Positions 1-5,303 of a stretch of DNA of 12,080 bases are shown one piece after another; position 1 is the stretch's first letter, and each line of letters starts with the position of its first letter. The notes beneath the pieces are model-generated. The model saw only the letters and a list, made by a program, of their open reading frames with translations, searched no databases and was not told the DNA's origin. Source of the DNA: Candidatus Thorarchaeota archaeon (GTDB lineage Archaea; Asgardarchaeota; Thorarchaeia; Thorarchaeales; Thorarchaeaceae). Location of the stretch: contig JAEORG010000143.1 in the NCBI GenBank assembly GCA_016841005.1, forward strand, positions 1 to 12,080. Reading direction: 5' to 3'. The translations under genes were made by a program, and so were the position numbers.

Positions 1-1
1 A

Positions 2-139
2 ACAATACCCCTCTTAGAACTGAAAGCGACCAACATCAAAGATTATATGCCCCTTAACAACTTGCGAGAAAACATCGGAACAGGTTGGTCCAAATTAAAT
101 GCCCCCGAAAGATATGAACATCATCGTGGAAATAATTGA
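2..139 (+). CDS. Possible C-terminal fragment of a gene cut by the left window edge
   Basis: Frame 2 is open from the window edge for 45 codons and ends at a TGA at 137-139. The other two plus frames close within the first 57 bases. The readable tail is polar, with IGTGWSKLNAPERYEHHRGN near its end, and reads like a real protein terminus, but I recognise no family. An open run of this length occurs by chance fairly often (roughly one in ten per frame), so this is weak evidence. If real, it is transcribed in the same direction as the membrane-protein gene downstream. The bases between its stop and that gene hold only a TATA-like element. Confidence 0.35.
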   Translation, partial: TIPLLELKATNIKDYMPLNNLRENIGTGWSKLNAPERYEHHRGNN

Positions 140-193
140 ACTTGAACTTTGTAATTGCTGAATTTATCAACCCGTTAGATATCCACATTAATT

Positions 194-202
194 CTTTATA
201 CC
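194..202 (+). promoter_or_regulatory. Possible TATA box of the two-TM protein gene
   Basis: A CTTTATACC element lies about 65 bases before the ATG at 261. An archaeal transcript would start roughly 25 bases downstream, near 222-228, giving a 5' leader of 35-50 bases. No BRE was identified with certainty, and the surroundings are AT-rich, so chance matches are possible. Confidence 0.3.
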
Positions 203-260
203 AAGTACGATATCCAACAAACAATTGCCAATAGATACATTCTATGCAATTCGATAATTG

Positions 261-1382
261 ATGGGCTTGATAATGACGGATGAGAACACAGCTATAGGTG
301 GAGTACTTGCTACTCGCAAGAACTTAATTGAAATTGTAGTTTTAGCAGTTGTTCTAGCTTTAGCTATCGAGTTAGTTTCTAACGGTATCATTGACATTTT
401 TACTCTCCCTTCATCAATTACTATAACATCAGGAATTTTACTTGCTATAATATCCATCATGTACTTTGTACGATCTCTTTTTGGCAGACGTAAGAGAATG
501 GAATTCTATGATTCTTTTTTTATCTATGACGGACAAAACAATCAAGTTCTTCCCGTATACCGACATGATTTATCTTGCAGCATGAATAGATACCTAAGAG
601 CTGCATTTGCTGAGAATCCCGCATTGGAAAAACAATGGCAAGATGAACCATTGAGTGGCATTCGTGATTCGAAAAAAACACAAGAAATCTTAAAACCAAG
701 AAAATCTATCCAACTTGTTCGTGAAGTGATTGAATATTCAGTACTAGAATACCTATCAACTCATTTGACTGATTATTTCAACAGTCCGGATATCCAGAAA
801 GATAAACTAACTGAATATCGAAGAGAAGATATTCCAGAAGTATTACTTACCAATCGATTTCTTGAATTATTCTCTCGTCCTATGGATGACCGACTAGCTT
901 TCTCTGACGGTGAAAAACCCCGAGGAATTCTCCATCGGGGTAGTTTGGTATTATCTAGCAAAGGACCATACTTGTATTCCAGATTCGATTTAGTTCTTCC
1001 AAAGAGAAGTAAAATCTCTAGATTGGAATCTGGCGCAATTATGATTAAAACTAACAAAGTAAATCTAGAGTTGAATATTGATTTTCGCGGATTCAATACT
1101 TACATAGCAGCTGATTTCTTAGAACTCTACATGGGAATACCATTTAGTTCATCATATGACGAATATATGGTAGAAATCTCAGTCAAGGTTACAACAAAAG
1201 CAATGGCTTTACTTTCTAGATCCTCTTGGGAGTACTATCAATGGGTAGACTCTTTCCTCCATCTTTTAAGAGAGAAGTCATCTACAGAATCTTTTCTCAA
1301 CAAAATTAATTGGGAAACTGCAGTTACTATCCATCAAATTAATAATATGGAAAAGAAGGCAAAAAAGGGTAATACTAAGTAA
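261..1382 (+). CDS. Two-transmembrane protein of unknown family with large cytosolic domain
   Basis: I do not recognise the family. Numbering from the upstream TTG at 258, two hydrophobic segments are visible at about residues 23-41 (LIEIVVLAVVLALAIELV) and 57-74. They are followed by a basic patch FGRRKR, so both ends probably face the cytoplasm as a membrane hairpin. The remaining 290 or so residues are soluble: a mixed helical part, then a strand-rich stretch near 225-310 with repeated alternating hydrophobic residues, and a helical Lys-rich end. Two-TM plus soluble-domain proteins are frequent membrane effectors in defence loci, but no catalytic motif is visible and that role is only a guess. 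Start choice is open: TTG 258, ATG 261 and ATG 273 are in frame and none has a clear ribosome binding site. ATG 273 (MTDEN) shares its surrounding bases with the HEPN gene start. The gene ends 25 bases from the convergent PIN gene. Confidence 0.85.
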   Translation: MGLIMTDENTAIGGVLATRKNLIEIVVLAVVLALAIELVSNGIIDIFTLPSSITITSGILLAIISIMYFVRSLFGRRKRMEFYDSFFIYDGQNNQVLPVYRHDLSCSMNRYLRAAFAENPALEKQWQDEPLSGIRDSKKTQEILKPRKSIQLVREVIEYSVLEYLSTHLTDYFNSPDIQKDKLTEYRREDIPEVLLTNRFLELFSRPMDDRLAFSDGEKPRGILHRGSLVLSSKGPYLYSRFDLVLPKRSKISRLESGAIMIKTNKVNLELNIDFRGFNTYIAADFLELYMGIPFSSSYDEYMVEISVKVTTKAMALLSRSSWEYYQWVDSFLHLLREKSSTESFLNKINWETAVTIHQINNMEKKAKKGNTK

Positions 1383-1397
1383 GTTGAAGACGCATCT

Positions 1398-1423
1398 TAA
1401 AGAAAATTTAGCTATATCTAGCT
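1398..1423 (-). terminator. Hairpin plus T-rich tail at the end of the PIN gene
   Basis: On the minus strand, AGCTA-GATA-TAGCT forms a five-base-pair stem with a four-base loop. It spans the PIN stop codon and is followed by AAATTTTCTTT. The placement between two convergent genes fits a terminator. Read on the plus strand, the same stem is followed by only a short TTT, so it could also stop the membrane-protein transcript weakly. The stem is short and AT-rich. Confidence 0.3.
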
Positions 1424-1914
1424 TTCGTGCCAAATTGCTTAATCTTCTGACAGATTCTTTTTGCATCACTACATCTGGTATGGAGATTTAACTTTTCAAT
1501 AAAGTCGTTAGTTGAGATAATCAAAGGTAGGTCGTAACTCATTGTATTTGATTCAAAGTGAAGCCCATTATCAGTCACTACTAAATGAACAAAACAATCA
1601 TCTGTAAAGGCACAATCCAGCACATGTTGATCGTCAACATGAATTTTCACAGGATTGTTTTCCTTAGGATTTGCATATTCTAAAATTCCTTCATCAGATA
1701 ATTCCTGCAATTGACGCTGCAATAGCCAGTAATTTGTTCCTATGGATCTTCCATATAAATGACGCAAATACTCTTGTCGTAGGCTTTCACATAGAACTAT
1801 TTTGAGTCCTTCTTTGCGTAAGGACTTCATGATTTCAATATAGTTATCATGTCTATTATACCAAAAGACAAAAACGGAAGTATCCAGAATGACTCGTAAG
1901 CCCTGGCAAGCCAT
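1408..1914 (-). CDS. PIN-domain nuclease
   Basis: PIN domains are metal-dependent, mostly RNA-cleaving nucleases. Numbering from the GTG at 1923, the acidic residues expected in the active site are visible: D14 in VILDTSVFVF, E51 in the helix SLRQEYLRHL, D98 in DDQHVLDCAF, and D118 in VVTDNGLHF. The length fits a single PIN domain with a basic C-terminal tail. The upstream GTG at 1923 overlaps the ATPase stop. I prefer ATG 1914 (168 aa) because GAGGTGA sits five bases before it. Either way, translation is coupled to the ATPase gene. In PIN toxins of VapC type the partner is a small antitoxin. None is present here, and the partner is instead a large ATPase, which suggests a sensor-effector pair rather than a classical VapBC unit. 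The nuclease substrate cannot be read from the sequence. Confidence 0.85.
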   Translation of the reverse strand: MACQGLRVILDTSVFVFWYNRHDNYIEIMKSLRKEGLKIVLCESLRQEYLRHLYGRSIGTNYWLLQRQLQELSDEGILEYANPKENNPVKIHVDDQHVLDCAFTDDCFVHLVVTDNGLHFESNTMSYDLPLIISTNDFIEKLNLHTRCSDAKRICQKIKQFGTKARYS

Positions 1915-1919
1915 TCTAT

Positions 1920-1926
1920 TCACCTC
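1920..1926 (-). promoter_or_regulatory. Ribosome binding site deciding the PIN start
   Basis: GAGGTGA, close to the archaeal AGGAGGTGA consensus, ends five bases before ATG 1914 and itself contains the ATPase stop codon. It favours ATG 1914 over the overlapping GTG at 1923. Confidence 0.5.
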
Positions 1927-3866
1927 TGACGTTCTCTTCGAGCTCGCTCTGTAGCCAGCATTTCCTCCTCTAGAAACCCAAGATATGCTTGAAGGCCCTC
2001 GTGAATGATGCCTGATTCATCAATCTCAACCTCTTCAACTTGAGTCCCCTTTTCCGGATTATACTTCACCCATATGATTCTGACATCTTGACTATTCAAA
2101 ATTCCCTCTGCAATTCTTCTCTGAATTCTTCCGATGAGATGCTCTGAATGAGTGGCGACAAACAGTTGATGGCCTTCCTTCATTGTTTCGATTAGAAAAT
2201 CAGCGGCTCGTGCTTGATACTCTGGATGAAGATGAATCTCTGGTTCTTCGAGTATTATTGGTGCACTATTCTCTGCGAAAATACATTTTCCCATCAATGC
2301 AAGAATTTGGTTTAATCCAAAACCGTGTAGTGAAATTGGAAGAATTTCTTCCCCGTCAAGCCTTTTGCCTCTAGGTTCTATTCTTGGACCTGGAGTGATC
2401 ACAGTTTCAAAATTCTCTATTCCAAATGCTTCCGCCCAATTTTGAATTTTCTTTACTTTTTTAGGATCAATATAATCTTTGTACACCATTTTGTTAAGAA
2501 TATATAGCACATAATCAAGATCGTCAGGAATTCTCTCAGGAGGACTACTTCTTTGTTCATATTCTGTACGAAGGAATCCTCTAAGAACGGGCACAAATTC
2601 TATTGAATCAACATAGTTGCTAATTGCTGGTCTTATTCTAAGATAATTCAATCGTATCTTTTCATGTGCATCATCTCGAAGAAACTCAGGTACTATTGTC
2701 TTCCATGATGCAAGAAATCTTCTTTCTTGAGTAGATTGGTCAAGATTTCCTTTTTCATTTTCCAGATAAGAAACCATAGTTCTCATAGGTTCCGACGAAG
2801 TATGTTCCGATTTGTCATAATCTACATTTTCTTTGAACATCTTATTGATTTCAAATATACCTTCAGAAATCTTCTCAGAAAATTCCTTTATTTTATCCAG
2901 ACCTTTGTATAGTGATAATGGGATTGCCAAATCCTTGGCCTTTGAGGATATCGAGGTATCACACAATCGATTAGAATTCTCTTCTACACAAAGTTGCCAG
3001 CAAAATGACATGCTGGGAGCAGATGTAACCCGTAATTCAAAAGAACTCTCAGAATTTCCATCTGGAATATATCCTTCAAGTTCAACAAACATGGACTCAT
3101 CTGTTCCTCTTCTCTTTAGCGAGAAGAGATTATCGTATGCGCTTTCGGCATGTGAACGCTCCCATTTCAGGTTTCTAAGGGAGAGAATTGCATGAAGGAT
3201 GGAAGATTTTCCAGCTGCATTGGCTCCAACAAAGACGTTTATTTTTCGGGTAGTAAACTGTGTATCTATAATAGACTTGATATTCCGAATTCTAATTCTC
3301 CTTACCCATAATTCATTACCACCTTCAGAAACTGTGATAATTGATGTATCCGTTCCGTTCTTCATTCTATCCCGAATTCTTATCATGTGATTAGCATGCG
3401 ATAATACGCCAATTGAAATAAGAAGATCCACTAGCGCCTGGGCCCCCATTGATACGTTCCTGTCTGTTGGAGAGCGTTCCGAGTGCATCATTATCCTACT
3501 TGCTAATGTGGGGTAATGAATTTCCCGTGCATCTTCTATGTAATCTAGAATCGGTTGGATTTCAGACCATTTTGAAACTAAATTCTTCATTGTAGCTTGG
3601 AAGTCATCACGCTGAGAATATTCTAGATATTGCGCTGCAAATCGTCCGCCATTTGTAAATTGATATTTATCATTAATTTTTTCAAGAATTCCGACTTGTA
3701 TAAGAAAGGCAAGCTGACGCTGTATCGTCTGTTTCTTTGAAGACGTTTTCTTTGCGGCTTCATCTATTGATAAAGGTGTTATATGGGCTTTTGCTTTGAA
3801 CCAACAAGTAATTACATCTTTTAGACCATTTTCTGAAACTCCGATGGGAATAGCCAGTCTATCCAT
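1920..3866 (-). CDS. ABC/OLD-like AAA15-type ATPase with N-terminal winged helix
   Basis: This is a 648-residue P-loop ATPase of the ABC/SMC-like class found in OLD and DUF3696-type proteins. The order is a winged helix at about 15-75 (SKKQTIQRQLAFLIQVGILE), a second helical, probably winged-helix, segment at 95-165, and then the ATPase. Walker A is GANAAGKS at 214-221, a signature-like LHGFGLNQ lies at 513-520, Walker B is PIILEEPEIHLHPE at 536-549, and the switch histidine is H573 in ATHSEHLIGRI. The insert between Walker A and the signature (about 230-505) lacks an obvious long coiled coil. The C-terminus (VEEVEIDESG onward) resembles the DUF3696 tail, with no TOPRIM nuclease motif seen. 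So, unlike GajA-type OLD proteins, the nuclease activity is probably supplied by the adjoining PIN protein. Relatives with separate nuclease genes (Septu PtuA/PtuB, PARIS) act in phage defence, so a defence role is inferred. The ATG is preceded by AAGGGGG. Confidence 0.93.
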   Translation of the reverse strand: MDRLAIPIGVSENGLKDVITCWFKAKAHITPLSIDEAAKKTSSKKQTIQRQLAFLIQVGILEKINDKYQFTNGGRFAAQYLEYSQRDDFQATMKNLVSKWSEIQPILDYIEDAREIHYPTLASRIMMHSERSPTDRNVSMGAQALVDLLISIGVLSHANHMIRIRDRMKNGTDTSIITVSEGGNELWVRRIRIRNIKSIIDTQFTTRKINVFVGANAAGKSSILHAILSLRNLKWERSHAESAYDNLFSLKRRGTDESMFVELEGYIPDGNSESSFELRVTSAPSMSFCWQLCVEENSNRLCDTSISSKAKDLAIPLSLYKGLDKIKEFSEKISEGIFEINKMFKENVDYDKSEHTSSEPMRTMVSYLENEKGNLDQSTQERRFLASWKTIVPEFLRDDAHEKIRLNYLRIRPAISNYVDSIEFVPVLRGFLRTEYEQRSSPPERIPDDLDYVLYILNKMVYKDYIDPKKVKKIQNWAEAFGIENFETVITPGPRIEPRGKRLDGEEILPISLHGFGLNQILALMGKCIFAENSAPIILEEPEIHLHPEYQARAADFLIETMKEGHQLFVATHSEHLIGRIQRRIAEGILNSQDVRIIWVKYNPEKGTQVEEVEIDESGIIHEGLQAYLGFLEEEMLATERARRERQR

Positions 3867-3927
3867 TCTTCTTGAACCCCCTTCAACGCAACCTATTAGT
3901 TCCTGCGAATCTATCTGATTTTCTATT

Positions 3928-3938
3928 TCTTATATACC
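3928..3938 (-). promoter_or_regulatory. TATA box of the ATPase-PIN operon
   Basis: On the minus strand the bases read GGTATATAAGA, a near-ideal archaeal TATA box, about 65 bases upstream of the ATPase ATG. The predicted transcription start is near 3903-3908, leaving a leader of about 40 bases that contains the AAGGGGG ribosome binding site. The element is partly symmetric (TTATATACC on the plus strand), so it could also drive rightward transcription into the intergenic region. Confidence 0.5.
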
Positions 3939-4064
3939 ATGCCATTATTGAAGGTCGTTTTAATTCTAATCAATGAAGAGTGCAATGAGAAGGGGGAATA
4001 CAGAGGTTGAAAGTCATCGAGGAAGTTTATTCATTGTCTTCGAAAACTAGAAGGAGGTCGGTGC

Positions 4065-4178
4065 TTGCAACCAAACATGAGAATCTACAGACGTGATAGA
4101 TTATATGGTGATCAGAATGTCTCGAACAGATATAATCTAGTGGTGATGTCTGCTAATGTTCCTAAAAGACATGAATGA
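4065..4178 (+). CDS. Possible 37-residue basic small protein
   Basis: AGGAGGT at 4052-4058 is followed six bases later by a TTG that opens 37 codons, ending in TGA at 4176-4178. An in-frame ATG at 4077 would give 33 residues (MRIYRRDRLYGDQNV...). The predicted product is rich in Arg, Asn and Tyr and has no hydrophobic segment. A hairpin (4183-4197) directly follows the stop, so ribosome site, ORF and hairpin together resemble a tiny transcription unit. Against it are the TTG start, the short length, the lack of any recognised family, and a 10-bp inverted repeat inside the frame that could mean the sequence is structural RNA instead. Confidence 0.25.
   Translation: MQPNMRIYRRDRLYGDQNVSNRYNLVVMSANVPKRHE
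4097..4139. repeat. 10-bp perfect inverted repeat with 23-base spacer
   Basis: TAGATTATAT at 4097-4106 is the exact reverse complement of ATATAATCTA at 4130-4139. It could fold as a stem-loop in RNA or serve as a pair of half-sites for a dimeric DNA-binding protein. It lies within the possible 37-codon ORF. Confidence 0.45.
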
Positions 4179-4182
4179 TATC

Positions 4183-4216
4183 GTGGTGTTATACCACTTT
4201 GGTGCCTAATATTTTT
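4183..4216 (+). terminator. Hairpin followed by T runs after the small ORF
   Basis: GTGGT at 4183-4187 pairs with ACCAC at 4193-4197, with a possible additional G-T pair inside, five bases after the small ORF stop. A TTT directly follows, and TTTTT lies at 4212-4216. This fits a weak terminator for a rightward short transcript. The distance to the longer T run is more than usual. Confidence 0.25.
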
Positions 4217-4280
4217 GATTAATTGTTTCGCTTATTTGATTTTCAAGACCACCATAGATTGAACATTATTTATCCATTAA

Positions 4281-4313
4281 AATGGCGTTTCCGCCGATTA
4301 GGGTCAATTTTTT
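4281..4313 (+). terminator. GC-rich hairpin followed by a six-T run
   Basis: GGCG-TTTC-CGCC (4284-4295) is flanked by AAT (4281-4283) and ATT (4297-4299), which can extend the stem to seven pairs around one bulged G. TTTTTT occurs at 4308-4313. A compact GC stem in such AT-rich surroundings stands out. It could end a rightward transcript before the first 76-base repeat. Confidence 0.3.
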
Positions 4314-4334
4314 AAGGTGGCATTGATAACATTT

Positions 4335-4410
4335 TGTATCATAGATATTGCTTGTCATGACTACAACCTTCTGAAAGTACAAGCATCTCACATGCACGTA
4401 ATATGATATA
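4335..4410 (+). repeat. 76-base structured repeat, copy 1 (possible small RNA)
   Basis: This stretch matches 4696-4771 at 67 of 76 positions, with no gaps; the first 64 bases differ at only five sites, all transitions. Predicted RNA folding gives an outer stem TGTAT 4335-4339 with ATGCA 4392-4396, a middle stem TGCTTGT 4349-4355 with ACAAGCA 4379-4385, and a small apical stem CTT 4368-4370 with AAG 4375-4377 around a CTGA loop. Four of the five differences from copy 2 keep pairing through G-U or A-U exchanges, which suggests an RNA read from the plus strand. The function is unknown. Confidence 0.6.
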
Positions 4411-4644
4411 GCTTAGATTATTTCTATATTCAATATTAATCAAATATATGTAATAGTAAGGCATTTTTAAGCTTTTATTAGGTTAATATGCCTACATTAT
4501 ATATAGCGTTAATTAAATTAATTCCAATTTATGTTGTATATAATAAAATCTGTATGTGAATGGCTAGTGGTCTATGAAGATTAGAGTAGTGACACGCTGA
4601 TTCTATGTGACAACATATATATTTTCAATTAACACAAAATTTAT

Positions 4645-4658
4645 CCTATAATTATAGG
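4645..4658. repeat. Perfect 14-base palindrome
   Basis: CCTATAATTATAGG is identical to its reverse complement. It lies 37 bases before repeat copy 2 in AT-rich DNA and would suit a dimeric regulator, such as one of the winged-helix proteins encoded downstream. No second copy was noticed in the window. Confidence 0.4.
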
Positions 4659-4695
4659 CTATAACAATAAATGAATTCAAATAATCTACAAACAT

Positions 4696-4771
4696 TGTAT
4701 CATAGATATTGTTTGTCATGACTACAACCTTCTGAGAGCATAAGCATCTCACATACACGGAAAGCGATATA
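4696..4771 (+). repeat. 76-base structured repeat, copy 2 (possible small RNA)
   Basis: This is the second copy of the element at 4335-4410, offset by 361 bases and in the same orientation. Its stems are TGTAT 4696-4700 with ATACA 4753-4757 (all Watson-Crick here) and TGTTTGT 4710-4716 with ATAAGCA 4740-4746 (two G-U pairs where copy 1 has G-C). The apical stem is CTT with GAG. It ends 61 bases before the first gene of the rightward operon, so it could be a separate RNA or part of that operon's upstream control region. Confidence 0.6.
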
Positions 4772-4783
4772 CTAATAAGCACA

Positions 4784-4791
4784 ATTATAAC
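4784..4791 (+). promoter_or_regulatory. Possible TATA box of the HEPN-winged-helix operon
   Basis: An ATTATAAC element lies about 45 bases before the first ATG. Transcription would begin near 4812-4816, just ahead of the ribosome binding site, giving a leader of about 20 bases. TATA-like strings are common in this AT-rich stretch. Confidence 0.3.
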
Positions 4792-4816
4792 CTATACTAT
4801 TAACAAACTTTAAGAA

Positions 4817-4823
4817 GAAGGAG
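4817..4823 (+). promoter_or_regulatory. Ribosome binding site deciding the first start of the operon
   Basis: GAAGGAG lies nine bases before ATG 4833. A nearer out-of-frame ATG at 4828 opens only two codons (ATG CCA TGA) that overlap the true start. Confidence 0.55.
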
Positions 4824-4832
4824 CATTATGCC

Positions 4833-5303
4833 ATGATTAGAGTGAAATTTACATTATCTAATATAGAAGTGGAAATTTCAGGCACAAATCCACAAGAAAT
4901 CATTAGCCAAATCGATAGCTCTCAGTTCCTAGAGATGATTGATCATTTTCAGAAATCAATTCATGCTACTCTAGATGAGAGAGTATCTAATGATCCCAAT
5001 AGATCCGAATTCGTGCAAAAAAGCAAGGCAAACTCAGTTTCTGATAAGGCAATCCTCTCCATGGCATACGTATCGATGTATGAAAATGTAACCATTTTCA
5101 ACAAGATTGATGTTGAAAATTTCTTTTTTGAAATTCATGAAGCAATACCAACGAACACCAATGCTGTTTTGAATAGTTTGGAGAAACAAGGACTACTCGT
5201 TCGTCATAGAGATAAAAAACAAGGCCTTCTTTCTTTTTATCTAACTCAGAAAGGATTAGACTATGCAAAAAACTTGAGGATGGATGATAATGACGATAGA
5301 TGA
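4833..5303 (+). CDS. Winged-helix DNA-binding protein, first gene of operon
   Basis: This 156-residue protein is probably a transcriptional regulator or DNA-binding subunit. Residues 1-45 form a small strand-helix module (MIRVKFTLSNIEVEISGT, then an acidic helix) that I cannot name. Residues 70-148 have a winged-helix pattern: helix DKAILSMAYVSMY, a second helix IDVENFFFEI, a recognition-helix candidate TNTNAVLNSLEKQGLLV (about 107-123), then a basic wing RHRDKKQ leading to the strand and helix FYLTQKGLDYAKNL. Such LTxxG endings are typical of archaeal winged-helix proteins. The C-terminus is a short acidic tail. The next gene starts inside its last codons, so translation is coupled. Autoregulation of the operon is plausible but not shown. 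Confidence 0.85.
   Translation: MIRVKFTLSNIEVEISGTNPQEIISQIDSSQFLEMIDHFQKSIHATLDERVSNDPNRSEFVQKSKANSVSDKAILSMAYVSMYENVTIFNKIDVENFFFEIHEAIPTNTNAVLNSLEKQGLLVRHRDKKQGLLSFYLTQKGLDYAKNLRMDDNDDR

Larger units (their letters stand above)
3867..4832. other. Long AT-rich divergent intergenic region
   Basis: Nearly 1 kb separates the divergent ATPase-PIN and HEPN-winged-helix operons. No conventional gene longer than 40 codons was found in it. It holds the ATPase promoter, a possible 37-codon ORF with a strong ribosome binding site, a 10-bp inverted repeat, two hairpins followed by T runs, a perfect 14-base palindrome, the paired 76-base repeats, and the promoter of the rightward operon. A 60-base sample at 4441-4500 has only 14 G or C. 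TATA-like strings such as ATTATATATAG (4496-4506) and TGTATATAATA (about 4534-4544) are present but cannot be assigned to a transcript. Confidence 0.7.

Noticed and set aside
1408..1914. PIN protein as a VapC toxin with a VapB antitoxin
   Set aside because: No small antitoxin gene is next to it; the coupled partner is a 648-residue ATPase.
2833..3195. 120-codon plus-strand open frame
   Set aside because: It is opposite the middle of the ATPase gene, whose motifs show that the minus strand is the coding one.
1920..3866. ATPase as a GajA-like OLD nuclease
   Set aside because: No TOPRIM-type acidic motifs (conserved E and DxD) were found after the H-loop, and only about 75 residues follow it.
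3983..4048. 21-codon ORF beginning ATG AGA AGG GGG
   Set aside because: It is too short, has no ribosome binding site before it, and has no recognisable product.
4354..4361. GTCATGAC palindrome inside the repeats as a protein-binding site
   Set aside because: It is fully within the predicted RNA hairpin and conserved as part of the longer repeat, so it needs no separate explanation.
4335..4398. Repeat as a C/D-box or H/ACA guide RNA
   Set aside because: A CTGA is present in the apical loop, but no proper RTGATGA C box lies near the 5' end, and ACA after the stem is found only in copy 2.
4335..4771. The two 76-base repeats as a CRISPR array
   Set aside because: There are only two copies, they are much longer than usual CRISPR repeats, the intervening 285 bases are too long for a spacer, and no cas gene is in the window.
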